A stretch of DNA of 64,000 bases from Variovorax sp. PBS-H4 (GCF_901827205.1 NZ_LR594675.1:2108001-2172000), one strand, 5' to 3'. Shown: positions 21,063 to 30,334, counted from the first letter of the stretch. Translations and numbers: made by a program. The notes: generated from the sequence alone by a model not told the origin.

Positions 21063-22232
21063 ATGAACGATATGAACAAACGTCTCCTGCTCAAGTTGGC
21101 TGCGGTGTCGGCGGTCGCCTCGGCCGCGCTCATCGGCTGCGGCAAGAAGGAAGAGGCGCCGGCTCCTGCACCCGCCGCGCCGGCCCCCGCTCCGACTGCC
21201 GCGGCGCCCGCGCCGGCAGGCCCGCTGAACATCGGCTTCGCCTATGTCGGCCCGGTCGGCGATGGCGGCTGGACCTTTGCCCACGACAACGCCCGCAAGG
21301 CCCTCGAGAAGCAATTCGGAGACAAGATCAAGACCAGCTTTGTCGAGAACGTGCCCGAGGGCGCGGATGCCGAGCGCGTGCTGCGCGACCTCGTGAGCCA
21401 GGGCAACAAGCTGATCTTCGGCACCACCTTCGGGTACATGGAGCCGATGCTCAAGGTGGCGAACGACAACAAGGACGTGAAGTTCGAACATGCCACCGGC
21501 TTCAAGACGGCCGAGAACATGCGCACCTACGACAGCCGTACCTACGAAGGCGCGTACATGGCCGGCATCATCGCGGGTGCGATGACCAAGAGCAACAAGC
21601 TGGGCGTGGTCGGCTCGGTGCCCATCCCCGAGGTGCTTCGCAACATCAACTCGTTCACCCTCGGCGCGCAGTCGGTCAACCCGAAGATCAGCACCAACGT
21701 GGTGTGGGTCAACGAATGGAACAATCCGCCGAAGGAAACGGAGGCGGCCACGGCGCTCATCAACGGCGGCGCCGACGTGCTGTTCCAGAACACCGATTCG
21801 CCGGCCGTGCTCAAGACCGCGCAGGAAAAGGGCAAGCGCGCCTTCGGCTGGGACTCGGACATGACCGCCTATGGCCCGAAGGCCCACCTGGCCTCGGCCG
21901 TGATCAACTGGACGCCCTACTACACCAAGGCCGTGCAGGAGGTGCTCGACGGCAAGTGGGCCACCGGCCAGACCTGGTGGGGCGTGAAGGAAGGCGCGAT
22001 CGACATCGTTTCGATCGCCGAGGATGTGCCAGCCGAAGCCAAGGCCAAGGTCGAGGAGGTCAAGAAGGGCCTGAAGGATGGCAGCTTCTCGATCTGGAAG
22101 GGCCCGATCGTCGGGCAGGACGGCAAGGAATTGGTGGCGTCAGGCGCTGCTGCCGATGACAAGTTCCTCTCGGGCGTGAACTTCTACGTCAAGGGGGTCG
22201 AAGGCAAGGTCCCCGGCGGCGACAAGAAATAA
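21063..22232 (+). CDS. BMP-family purine-nucleoside-binding lipoprotein
   Basis: A 389-residue substrate-binding lipoprotein. A signal peptide ends in ALIGC, a good lipobox, followed by an Ala/Pro linker and the BMP domain starting NIGFAYVGPVGDGGWTFAHD. Conserved signatures include FVENVPEGADAERVLRDL and FGTTFGYMEP. BMP (PnrA-like) proteins bind purine nucleosides at the cell surface, which fits the neighbouring adenine deaminase and xdh genes. It is the last gene of the transporter operon, 47 bases after permease 2, and is closed by a strong terminator at 22251. A second BMP paralogue is at 30391. Confidence 0.92.
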   Translation: MNDMNKRLLLKLAAVSAVASAALIGCGKKEEAPAPAPAAPAPAPTAAAPAPAGPLNIGFAYVGPVGDGGWTFAHDNARKALEKQFGDKIKTSFVENVPEGADAERVLRDLVSQGNKLIFGTTFGYMEPMLKVANDNKDVKFEHATGFKTAENMRTYDSRTYEGAYMAGIIAGAMTKSNKLGVVGSVPIPEVLRNINSFTLGAQSVNPKISTNVVWVNEWNNPPKETEAATALINGGADVLFQNTDSPAVLKTAQEKGKRAFGWDSDMTAYGPKAHLASAVINWTPYYTKAVQEVLDGKWATGQTWWGVKEGAIDIVSIAEDVPAEAKAKVEEVKKGLKDGSFSIWKGPIVGQDGKELVASGAAADDKFLSGVNFYVKGVEGKVPGGDKK

Positions 22233-22250
22233 GCAGCCGGACTTTTTCTG

Positions 22251-22279
22251 AAAGGGTTGCCTGCGCGGCAACCCTTTTT
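22251..22279 (+). terminator. Rho-independent terminator of the nucleoside ABC operon
   Basis: A perfect stem AAAGGGTTGCC (22251-22261) pairs with GGCAACCCTTT (22267-22277) across a five-base loop and runs into a T tract. It lies 18 bases after the BMP stop codon and would release transcripts of the four-gene transporter operon. Confidence 0.92.
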
Positions 22280-22343
22280 GCATTTCCACCTTCGTTCTTG
22301 CGAAGTCGTTGCTCGAAGTTGTCGAGCCCAGGCCGAGTTGCGG

Positions 22344-22437
22344 CTAGGCCGCGGTTAACAGCGTCGCAACATCAATGCCCAGCGCCTTGGCCAAGCGCTC
22401 GCTGTTGTCCAACGAGACATTGCGCTCTGCACGCTGA
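22344..22437 (-). pseudogene. Remnant C-terminus of an XRE-family (Cro/CI) regulator
   Basis: On the minus strand a short reading ends RNVSLDNSERLAKALGIDVA plus six residues and a TAG stop (22344-22346). This is the typical last helix of a Cro/CI-type HTH domain (E-R-x-x-S-L-D-N-x-E-R-x-A-K-A-L-G). Only about 30 codons are recognisable; the helix-turn-helix core that should precede it is missing, and no start codon or ribosome-binding site is present. The fragment lies between the ABC-operon terminator and the adenine-deaminase gene and looks like a deletion relic. Confidence 0.6.
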
Positions 22438-22517
22438 GCGCACCTTCGCCGGGCAGGCATCGCCCGCCAGGGCCGGTTGCGCATATGCTGTGCGGGACCA
22501 CAACCCGCGACCGCCCC

Positions 22518-23576
22518 ATGACTGACGCCCGACCCTACGCCTACGACATTCCCGCCGATCGGCTGCCTGCGCTGCTGCGCGCCATGCCCAAGGCCGAGCT
22601 GCACATGCACATCGAGGGCTCGCTGGAGCCCGAGCTGATCTTCGCGCTGGCGCAGCGCAACGGCGTGGCGCTTCCGTACGCCAGCGTCGAAGAGCTGCGC
22701 CGCGCCTACGCCTTTACCAACCTTCAGAGCTTCCTCGACATCTACTATGCCGGCGCCAGCGTCCTGCTGAAGGAGCAGGACTTCTACGACATGGCCTGGG
22801 CCTACCTGGAGCGCGCCGCCGCCGACAACGTGGTCCATACCGAGATGTTCTTCGACCCGCAGACCCACACGGCGCGCGGCGTCGCCATGCAGACGGTGAT
22901 CGACGGCCTGCATCGGGCCTGCGTCGATGCGAAGGCCAGGCTGGGCGTGAGCGCCGCGCTGATCCTGTGCTTCCTGCGACACCTGAGCGAGGAGGAAGCC
23001 TTCGCCACGCTGGAGCAGGCGCTGCCGTTTCGTGACAAGCTCATCGGTATCGGGCTGGATTCCAGCGAGGTCGGCCACCCGCCGGAGAAGTTCGCGCGGG
23101 TGTTCGCGCGCTGCCGCGCACTGGGCTTCCACCTCGTCGCGCATGCGGGAGAAGAGGGGCCGCCGGCCTATGTGTGGAGCGCGCTCGACGTGCTCAAGGT
23201 GGAGCGGGTCGACCACGGCGTCCAGAGCACCAAGGACGCGGCGCTGATGAAGCGGCTGGCGCAGGAGCGCATCCCGCTGACCGTGTGCCCGCTGTCCAAC
23301 CTCAAGCTTTGCGTCTTTCCGGACCTCGCACGCCACAACCTCGGCCAGCTCCTGGAAGCCGGCCTGGTCGCAACGGTCAACTCGGACGACCCCGCCTACT
23401 TCGGGGGCTACATGAACGAGAACTTCGTCCAGACCTTCGCGGCGACGGGGTTGACGGCGCAGCATGCGTGGCAGCTGGCGGCGAACAGCTTCGAAGGCAG
23501 CTTCGTCGACGCGCAGACCAAGGCGGGCTGGATGGACCGGCTGAACGAGAGCTTTGCGCAGTTCGGCAAGGCGTGA
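22518..23576 (+). CDS. Adenine deaminase (adenosine-deaminase superfamily, AAH1-type)
   Basis: A 352-residue zinc amidohydrolase that converts adenine to hypoxanthine and ammonia. KAELHMHIEGSLEPELIF gives the HxH metal pair (His29, His31). HAGEEGPP carries a metal His and the catalytic Glu, VDHGVQ the His near the substrate, and NSDDPAYFGGYM the metal Asp. The EGSLEPEL and DDPAYFGGYMNENF signatures separate adenine aminohydrolases from true adenosine deaminases, although activity on adenosine cannot be ruled out. ATG at 22518 is chosen; an upstream in-frame TTG at 22485 is less likely. It supplies hypoxanthine to XdhAB. Confidence 0.85.
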   Translation: MTDARPYAYDIPADRLPALLRAMPKAELHMHIEGSLEPELIFALAQRNGVALPYASVEELRRAYAFTNLQSFLDIYYAGASVLLKEQDFYDMAWAYLERAAADNVVHTEMFFDPQTHTARGVAMQTVIDGLHRACVDAKARLGVSAALILCFLRHLSEEEAFATLEQALPFRDKLIGIGLDSSEVGHPPEKFARVFARCRALGFHLVAHAGEEGPPAYVWSALDVLKVERVDHGVQSTKDAALMKRLAQERIPLTVCPLSNLKLCVFPDLARHNLGQLLEAGLVATVNSDDPAYFGGYMNENFVQTFAATGLTAQHAWQLAANSFEGSFVDAQTKAGWMDRLNESFAQFGKA

Positions 23577-23637
23577 GCGCCTGCCAGCCCCGCACGCATC
23601 GGCGTTTACCCGATGGAACCGACTTAAAGAGCTCCGG

Positions 23638-24024
23638 TTACGGCCTGCGTGGCCGCCCGGTGCGGATCGCCTCCTTGCGGGCCTTCTGCAGTTCCTTCAG
23701 CTGCGCCAGTTGACTCGGGCAGTCGGCGTTGGACGCCACCAGCACGAAGGGGCTGCGCCGTAGCGCCTCGACCGTTTTCTCGACGTCGGCCGGCATCCGG
23801 TTCTTGTTGACCAGTCCGGCCGCAACCGCCGCCCGGGAGTCCTTGAAGAAGCCTTTTTCGAAGGCCGGTGTGCCGCAGCGAGCTGCGATCACCCGGTAGT
23901 CGGCTTCCTGCTGCTCGGCGGCATGAAGCGCCCCGGGCTGCCGTGTCGTCTGGGCGTCCACCGGCAGGGAGATACCGATGACCGACGCCGATAGAAGTGC
24001 TCCCAATTCAACACGCGCTTTCAT
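23638..24024 (-). CDS. Small secreted protein of unknown function
   Basis: A 128-residue protein that I do not recognise. The first ~26 residues (MKARVELGALLSASVIGISL, ending near VDAQ) look like a Sec signal peptide. The mature part has two Cys (ARCGTPAF and NADCPSQ) that could form a disulfide and a basic tail. ATG at 24024 is chosen because it puts the signal peptide at the N-terminus; the frame stays open further upstream. It lies alone on the minus strand between adenine deaminase and the GGDEF gene. GC-rich third codon positions support coding. Confidence 0.6.
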   Translation of the reverse strand: MKARVELGALLSASVIGISLPVDAQTTRQPGALHAAEQQEADYRVIAARCGTPAFEKGFFKDSRAAVAAGLVNKNRMPADVEKTVEALRRSPFVLVASNADCPSQLAQLKELQKARKEAIRTGRPRRP

Positions 24025-24285
24025 GAGGACCTGCCGCTTCACGAACGCTGAAGGGTTCGTCATCGTCATGGTAATGCCGCATGGCGGCGCTTGCATGGGA
24101 CTTGCGTGAACTAGTGCCGCAGCACCCAGGGAGTTGCGGATTCGCATCGATGAGGGTGGCGTCGGCGCCACGCGCTGGCAGGCCTTTCGACACCACATCG
24201 ATCTTTCGCCCGCGGGGCGAGTGAGCCGCAGCGGCAGGGCTTCCGTGGCCGGGGGTCTGGTGTGGCTTATGCTGCCCGGTCCACC
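24025..24285. other. Intergenic region between divergent genes
   Basis: These 261 bases separate the small secreted protein gene (minus strand) from the GGDEF gene (plus strand) and must hold both promoters. A possible -10 element TTATGCT lies at 24267-24273, only ~12 bases before the GGDEF start. I see no further gene, repeat or clear operator. Confidence 0.4.
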
Positions 24286-27200
24286 ATGTCGATGAAATCA
24301 GGTCTCAGCAACCTCCGCATCAGCTTGAACACGCGCCTGAGCGCCGGCGTGGCGGCCGTGGTGCTGGCCGCGACCTTCGCGATCGCGACCGTTGCCTTGC
24401 ACCTCGTCAAGGCCAGCATGCAGGCATCGATTGCCAACGAGGAGTTGGCGCAGGTGACGGCCATCGCCGATGCGGTCGACCAGAAGTTCGTCAGCCGACG
24501 GACCTTGCTGAAGGCGTTCGCCGAAAGCGTGCAGTCGCACGATGGCCCGAACGGCGCGCCGCTGCAGCACCTGCTGGAGCACCACCAGTCGTTGCGCGAG
24601 GCCTTCGACAACGTCGCGATCATCGATCTCGATGGCGAGATCGTGGCAAACCTCAACGGAGCGCAAGTCATCGGACGCGCGAATGTCAAGGACCGGCCGT
24701 ATTTCGCAGATACCCTCTCCGCGGGCACTGGCGTGATCTCGGCACCCTACCGCAACCGGATCAATGGCCTGGAACAGGTCGCCATCACGCAACCGGTGCG
24801 AAACGATGCCGGGCAGGTTCGCCTGGTGATCGCGGGCTCCATCAACCTGAAGGAGCGCAACATCCTCGGGGATCTGGCCGACGTCAGATTCGGCAAAACG
24901 GGCCACCTGTTCATCCTCTCCAAGGACGGCATCGTGATCGATCATCCGCGCCCGGAGCTGGTGCTGAATCGAGCCGGCTCCGACGGTGCCGGAAACGCCG
25001 ATTTCCAACGTGCGATTTCGGGATTCGAGGGCACGGCCGAAGGGAAGGACCTGGACGGGGCGCATGTCCTGTACGCCTTCAAGCGCATTCGCCAGACCGA
25101 CTGGATACTGGGCGCGGTGTATCCGCAAGAGGAGGCCTTCGCGCACATCGATGCCATCGAGCGCGTCGCCTGGGGCGCAGCGATCGTGCTGGCCATGCTG
25201 GCGGGTGCGGCCGCCCTGGCCGTGGTGCGGGGACAGCTGCAGCCGCTTTCGCAGCTGCACCGGCGCATGCTGGATGCGCAGACTGCGCCTGAGGAGACCA
25301 TGGCGCCTCGGACCTATGGGCCCGACGAGATCGGCGACCTCGGGCGGACGTTCGACGAACTGATGCAGCAGCGCCGCGCCAGCGAGAAGTTCCTGCGAGA
25401 CATCACGGACAACCTGCCCGTCATGGTGTCGCATTCGGATGCAGAAGGCCGCTATACCTTCGTGAACGCGCGCCTCTGCGAGAAGCTGGGCCGCAGCGCC
25501 GCGGACCTCCTTGGCCATCCTGTGCGGGACGCGCGCGGTGCCGACTACAGCGTGATCCCGGAGCGCTACATTCAGCGGGTCCTCGCCGGTGAGCCCGTGA
25601 CCTTCGAACGCCGGGGCTCGATCCGGAAGGGCGAGGAGCCCCGCTTCTTTCAGACCGATCTCATTCCCGACAGGGATGAGACAGGCGCGGTCCGCGGCTA
25701 CTACGCGATGACCTCCGACGTGACGGAGCGCAAGCGGATCGAGCTGAGCCTCGCGCACAGCGAGGGGCGGATCCGCACCATCGCCGACAACATCCCCGCG
25801 ATGGTCTCGCACGTCGACGCCTCGCTGCGCTATACGTTCGTCAATGCAAAGGTCAAGGCGCTGCACAGGTCCGATGCGCTGGTGGGCCTGTCGATTGCGC
25901 AGGCGCGCGGTCCGTCGGGTTTCGCGAGCGTCGAACCCTTCTATCGGCGTGCGCTCGCCGGGGAGACGGTGATCGTCGAGAAGGCCGGCGATGCGGCGCT
26001 GGGGATTGGCGGCCGGACGTACAAGGCCCACTACATCCCGGACCAGGACGACGTGGGCATGGTGCAGGGCGTTTTCGCCATGACCTTCGATATCACCGAC
26101 GAGGTCAACGTCCGCAAGGCCCTGAGCGAGCAGGAGAAGCGGTTGCGCGACGTGACCGACAGCATTCCTGCCTTGGTCGGGTATTTCGATCGCGATGAGA
26201 ACTGCCTCTACGGCAACAGTCGGGCGCGGCAGATGGCGGGCCTAGGCAACGGACCGCTGGACGGCGTGACCTTGCGCTCCGCGGTGGGCGAGGCGCTGTA
26301 CGCGCAGCACCTGCCCTTTATACCTGTCGTGCTGGCAGGGGAGGCGGCACGCTTTCCGGTCGAGGCGCCGCTGCACGACAGCATCGGGTACTTCCAGGTA
26401 AACCTGGTTCCGGACAAGGACCTTCAGGGAAGGGTACTGGGCTTCTATGCCATGACCTTCAACATCACTGCATTGAAGGAGGCAGAAATGCTCCGGGCCG
26501 AGAGCGAGATGCGGCTGCGCACCATCACCGACAACCTGCCGGCACTGATCACCTACATCGACCGTGAGCAGAAGATTACCTTCGCGAACGGCACCTACCG
26601 CGAATGGCTGGGGCTCGATCCTGCCGAACTGATAGGGCGCCATATCCGCGACGTCGCGGGGCCTGAGCTTTACGAATCGCGCAGGCCCACGATCGAGCGG
26701 GCATTGGCGGGGGAGCGCGTCGAGTTCGAGGCAGGCACCAAGCGAGGGGAGTTCGATCGCGTCACCCACGTCATCTATGTGCCCGACGTCGGACCCGACG
26801 GAGCGACCCACGGCATCTTCTCGCTCAGCCTGGACATCACCGACCTGAAGGCGGTCGAGCGCAAGCTGATCGAATTGGCGCGGGTCGACACGCTGACCGG
26901 CTTGCCGAACCGCCTGGCCTTCAATGAGCTGCTGCCGGCGGCAATCGCGCGCGCCATTCGCGCTCAAAGCGCGCTCGCCCTGATGTTCCTCGACATCGAC
27001 CATTTCAAGTCCATCAACGACACGCTGGGCCATGCGGCGGGCGACGACGTGCTGGCCGAATTCGCCCGGCGCCTGAAGGACAACGTCAGAGTCACCGACA
27101 CCGTGGCGCGGCTGGCCGGCGACGAATTCGTGATCGTGCTCGAAAACCTGGAGAGGCCCGAGGCTGCCTCGATGGTGGCCAGGAAAGTCATCAACGGCAT

Positions 27201-27381
27201 CGGCGCGACGGGCTTCCAGGTCGATGGCCGAAGCCTGGACGTCACGACCAGCATCGGCGTCGCCTTCCATCTGCCTGCCGATGGCGCCATCACGACAGCG
27301 GAACTGCTGGCCCGCGCGGACGCTGCGCTCTATCGCGCCAAGGCGGCGGGGCGCAATACTTTTGTGCTCACTGCAGACTAG
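24286..27381 (+). CDS. Membrane diguanylate cyclase with CACHE, four PAS domains and GGDEF
   Basis: A 1031-residue sensor. The order is TM helix ~19-41, periplasmic double-CACHE sensor ~45-285 (with RPYFADTLSAGTGVISAPY), TM helix ~292-315, a HAMP-like linker, four PAS domains starting near residues 365, 487, 614 and 738, and a GGDEF domain from ~865. The four PAS units share a repeated opening (R-D/T-I-T/A-D-N-L/I-P), which suggests internal duplication. The active-site loop is AGDEF rather than GGDEF, a tolerated substitution, and RVTD at the correct distance forms an intact inhibitory c-di-GMP site. Starts at 24262 (GTG) or 24292 are possible. It would make c-di-GMP in response to a periplasmic ligand. 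A c-di-GMP-binding ATPase gene follows after 110 bases. Confidence 0.88.
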   Translation: MSMKSGLSNLRISLNTRLSAGVAAVVLAATFAIATVALHLVKASMQASIANEELAQVTAIADAVDQKFVSRRTLLKAFAESVQSHDGPNGAPLQHLLEHHQSLREAFDNVAIIDLDGEIVANLNGAQVIGRANVKDRPYFADTLSAGTGVISAPYRNRINGLEQVAITQPVRNDAGQVRLVIAGSINLKERNILGDLADVRFGKTGHLFILSKDGIVIDHPRPELVLNRAGSDGAGNADFQRAISGFEGTAEGKDLDGAHVLYAFKRIRQTDWILGAVYPQEEAFAHIDAIERVAWGAAIVLAMLAGAAALAVVRGQLQPLSQLHRRMLDAQTAPEETMAPRTYGPDEIGDLGRTFDELMQQRRASEKFLRDITDNLPVMVSHSDAEGRYTFVNARLCEKLGRSAADLLGHPVRDARGADYSVIPERYIQRVLAGEPVTFERRGSIRKGEEPRFFQTDLIPDRDETGAVRGYYAMTSDVTERKRIELSLAHSEGRIRTIADNIPAMVSHVDASLRYTFVNAKVKALHRSDALVGLSIAQARGPSGFASVEPFYRRALAGETVIVEKAGDAALGIGGRTYKAHYIPDQDDVGMVQGVFAMTFDITDEVNVRKALSEQEKRLRDVTDSIPALVGYFDRDENCLYGNSRARQMAGLGNGPLDGVTLRSAVGEALYAQHLPFIPVVLAGEAARFPVEAPLHDSIGYFQVNLVPDKDLQGRVLGFYAMTFNITALKEAEMLRAESEMRLRTITDNLPALITYIDREQKITFANGTYREWLGLDPAELIGRHIRDVAGPELYESRRPTIERALAGERVEFEAGTKRGEFDRVTHVIYVPDVGPDGATHGIFSLSLDITDLKAVERKLIELARVDTLTGLPNRLAFNELLPAAIARAIRAQSALALMFLDIDHFKSINDTLGHAAGDDVLAEFARRLKDNVRVTDTVARLAGDEFVIVLENLERPEAASMVARKVINGIGATGFQVDGRSLDVTTSIGVAFHLPADGAITTAELLARADAALYRAKAAGRNTFVLTAD

Positions 27382-27491
27382 TTTCTGGACGCAGGCGAAG
27401 GAGACACTCGTGTGCCGTGCGCAGCTGTGCTGAAATCGTGCCAGGGGGAAGCCCAGATCCCCATTGCAAAATCGAACAAGAGGTCCAAGCC

Positions 27492-29375
27492 ATGTCGTCT
27501 GCGGAAGTTGCCACGCCCGATCAGTTGTTGAAGGAGCTCGAGGCCCAGAGCCGCATGCCGATCATGCGCATCGGCCAGGCCCTGGTCTCGCTCGGGATGG
27601 TGACCGAGAAGCAGCTGGAGGCCGCGCTTGCGCAGCAGCAGCTCGACCGCAACGTACCGCTGGGCGAGACGCTGGTGCGCATGGGCGTGGTCAGCCGCTC
27701 GCAGCTCCAGATTGCGCTGGTGCGCAAGATGGGCTACCCGCTGGTCGACCTGCAGCTCTTCCCCGCCGCGGCCGAGGCTCTGCGCAAGATCAACCATGGC
27801 GTGGCGCGGCGCCTGCAGGTCATGCCGCTGATGATTCACGAAGGCCGCCTCGTTCTTGCGCTCGACGACCCTGCGAGCCGGCACGCTGCCGTCGACGAGG
27901 TGGAGTTCATCGCGCAGATGAAGGTGGTGCCGGTGATCGGCCAGTGCCGCGACCTGGACGCCGTCCTGCACAAGGCCTACGAGAAGATCGGCGCCCCGGC
28001 CGAAGCGCGCTCGAGCGCAGCCGACCCGATGAGCCTCGACTTCGACCTCGCCGGCACCAGCGAGCTGCTGGAGACCCTCGAAAAGGAGGTCCGCCCGCCG
28101 ACGGACGAGGACGCGCCTATCGAGCAGTCGGACAATTCGCTGGTGCGCATGCTCAACAGCATGATCCTGGAGGCACACCGCGAGGGGGTTTCGGACATCC
28201 ACATCGAGAGCTACCCTGGGCGCGAGAAGACGCGCATCCGCTTTCGTCGCGACGGCCGGCTCTACACCTACCTGGAGCTGCCCCCGAGCTATCGCAGCGC
28301 AATCGTCGCGCGCGTGAAGATCATGTGCGACCTGGACATCAGCGAGAAGCGCAAGCCGCAGGACGGCAAGATCAACTTCGCCAAGTTCTCGCCCCAGCAC
28401 CGTATCGAGCTGCGCGTCGCCACCATTCCCACCACCAGCGGGCTCGAAGACGTGGTGATGCGCATCCTGGCGTCGGCCAAGCCGATCGCGCTGGATGCGC
28501 TGGGGTTGTCCGGGCGCAACCTGGCGCGCTTGACCGAGGCGATCGAACGCCCTTACGGCATGGTGCTGTGCGTCGGGCCGACCGGCTCGGGCAAGACGAC
28601 GACCCTGCACTCCGCCCTCATGCACATCAACACGCCCGAGCGCAAGATCTGGACCGCGGAAGACCCGATCGAGATCACCCAGCTGGGGCTGCGGCAGGTG
28701 CAGATCAACCCCCGCATCGACTGGACTTTCGCCAAGGCGCTGCGGGCCTTCGTGCGCGCCGATCCCGACGTGATCATGGTCGGGGAAATTCGCGATGAGG
28801 AGACTGCGAAGACGGCGATCGAGGCCTCGCTGACGGGGCACCTCGTGCTGTCGACGCTGCACACCAACAGCGCGCCCGAGACGGTGACGCGCCTGCTCGA
28901 CATGGGCATGGACCCCTTCAATTTCGCGGACTCGCTGTTGGCCGTGCTGGCGCAGCGGCTGGTGCGCCGCCTGTGCACCGAATGCATCACCAGCCGGCCG
29001 CTGACGCCGGAGGAGATCGACGAGCTGGTGTCCGACTACCTGAATGCCTACGCGGTGAAGGCCTCCCAGTCCGATCGCGAAGGGGTGGTCGCTTCCTGGG
29101 AGCGCCGCCACGCCCGCGACGGGCGACTCATGAGCTTCTCGAGCGCCGGGTGCAAGCACTGCAAGGACACCGGGTTCCGCGGCCGCGTCGGCATCCACGA
29201 ACTGATGACCATGTCCAAGGGGCTGCGGCGCCTGGTCCAGGCCGGCGCCCGGGCGGAAGAGCTGCAACAGGCGGCGCTGCGCGAGGGCATGCGCACCCTG
29301 CGTCAGGACGGCATCGCCAAGGTGCTGTCCGGCCAGACCACGATCGACGAAGTGCGCGCTACCAGCAACGTTTGA
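27492..29375 (+). CDS. GspE/PilB-family ATPase with N-terminal MshEN domain
   Basis: A 627-residue hexameric ATPase of the type II secretion/type IV pilus assembly family. The N-terminus (RIGQALVSLGMVTEKQLEAA, then PLGETLVRMGVVSRSQLQIA) follows the MshEN motif, which binds c-di-GMP in MshE and related ATPases. Next come Walker A GPTGSGKTTT (~361), Walker B DPDVIMVGEIRDEE (~424), the His box TGHLVLSTLHTN and two CxxC pairs (CTEC ~494, CKHC ~553) for zinc. No pilin, secretin or platform gene is nearby, so it powers a machine encoded elsewhere. Its position between a GGDEF and an EAL gene fits c-di-GMP control. ATG at 27492 is chosen over an upstream in-frame start. Confidence 0.88.
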   Translation: MSSAEVATPDQLLKELEAQSRMPIMRIGQALVSLGMVTEKQLEAALAQQQLDRNVPLGETLVRMGVVSRSQLQIALVRKMGYPLVDLQLFPAAAEALRKINHGVARRLQVMPLMIHEGRLVLALDDPASRHAAVDEVEFIAQMKVVPVIGQCRDLDAVLHKAYEKIGAPAEARSSAADPMSLDFDLAGTSELLETLEKEVRPPTDEDAPIEQSDNSLVRMLNSMILEAHREGVSDIHIESYPGREKTRIRFRRDGRLYTYLELPPSYRSAIVARVKIMCDLDISEKRKPQDGKINFAKFSPQHRIELRVATIPTTSGLEDVVMRILASAKPIALDALGLSGRNLARLTEAIERPYGMVLCVGPTGSGKTTTLHSALMHINTPERKIWTAEDPIEITQLGLRQVQINPRIDWTFAKALRAFVRADPDVIMVGEIRDEETAKTAIEASLTGHLVLSTLHTNSAPETVTRLLDMGMDPFNFADSLLAVLAQRLVRRLCTECITSRPLTPEEIDELVSDYLNAYAVKASQSDREGVVASWERRHARDGRLMSFSSAGCKHCKDTGFRGRVGIHELMTMSKGLRRLVQAGARAEELQQAALREGMRTLRQDGIAKVLSGQTTIDEVRATSNV

Positions 29376-29413
29376 GCCGGCGGCGGGCTCCGTTCAAAGC
29401 GGTTGGCGCGCCC

Positions 29414-30208
29414 TCAGGCGGCATCCCACGCCACGGCCGGCAGCGCGGCGATGGCAGGCCTGGCGAACAGGAACCCCTGGAAGAGGTCCACACCCAGCGC
29501 GCGCAGGGTACGGACTTCTTCCTTGACCTCGACGCCTTCCGCGATGACCCGGATCTGGAGATCGTCGCAGGTCGCCACGAAGCCTTTCACGATCGCGATG
29601 CGGACCGGGTCCATGTGGATAGCGCGGACCAGGCTCATGTCGATCTTCACGACATCGGGCTGGAAGGCCGCGAGCAGCTCGAAGCCCGCGTAGGCCGCGC
29701 CAAAATCGTCGATCGCGGAGGTGAACCCGTAGCGCTTGAAGATGCGGAAGGTGGCGGCAAGGCCGGGCAGGTCCTCGACGCGCTCGCCTTCGGTGATCTC
29801 GAACATCAGCTGCTGGACGGGAAAGTTGCAGCGCCCCGCCGTTGCCATGGCGGTGCGGAAGCAGGCCTCCTGACCGGCGACATCGTTGGGCATGACGTTG
29901 AGGCTGAGCCTGGACTGCATGCCCAGCGCGGCTGCCAGCTCGATCGCCCTCACGCGGCAGGCTTCGTGGAACGCGAAGCGGTCTTGCGGGCTCACTCGGG
30001 CGAGCACCTCGGAAGCGCCTTCGCCGGCAACGCCGCGCACCAGGGCCTCATGTGCAAAGACTTCCCGCAGCGCCAGGTCCACGATGGGCTGGAAGGCCAT
30101 CGTGAAATTCGGCTCATTGCCCGGGGCGGCGGCGTCGGCTCTGATCGGGGCAGTCACTGCAAGTAATTCTCGCTGGCGATGGTTGAGGGGGTCCCGCCGG
30201 ACGGACAT
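29414..30208 (-). CDS. EAL-domain c-di-GMP phosphodiesterase
   Basis: A 264-residue stand-alone EAL protein with no obvious sensor domain and no membrane segment. The catalytic set appears complete: Glu in EALVRG, Asn in NVMPND, Glu in EITEGE, Asp-Asp in AIDDFGAAYAG, Lys in VVKIDMSLV and Glu in IAEGVE. It should hydrolyse c-di-GMP to pGpG. ATG at 30208 has AGGAA eight bases upstream; longer readings lack this. It is convergent with the MshEN ATPase gene (38 bases between stops), completing a make-sense-degrade c-di-GMP trio. Confidence 0.87.
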   Translation of the reverse strand: MSVRRDPLNHRQRELLAVTAPIRADAAAPGNEPNFTMAFQPIVDLALREVFAHEALVRGVAGEGASEVLARVSPQDRFAFHEACRVRAIELAAALGMQSRLSLNVMPNDVAGQEACFRTAMATAGRCNFPVQQLMFEITEGERVEDLPGLAATFRIFKRYGFTSAIDDFGAAYAGFELLAAFQPDVVKIDMSLVRAIHMDPVRIAIVKGFVATCDDLQIRVIAEGVEVKEEVRTLRALGVDLFQGFLFARPAIAALPAVAWDAA

Positions 30209-30320
30209 GTTGCAAATTCCTGCATATCTGCATTGTGCGCGCGCCCGGGGCGCCGCCGCGCGGCTTTGGCGCCACAAACCGCCCCTCGCAGCGGACGAAG
30301 TCACGCCTCCTCGCGCCGCC

Positions 30321-30326
30321 TAAAAT
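30321..30326 (+). promoter_or_regulatory. Candidate -10 element of the orphan bmp gene
   Basis: TAAAAT followed by GCAGG is the kind of -10 seen before many genes of this group. No convincing -35 is visible. Transcription would begin near 30333, at the foot of the hairpin described next. Confidence 0.4.
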
Positions 30327-30334
30327 GCAGGTTC

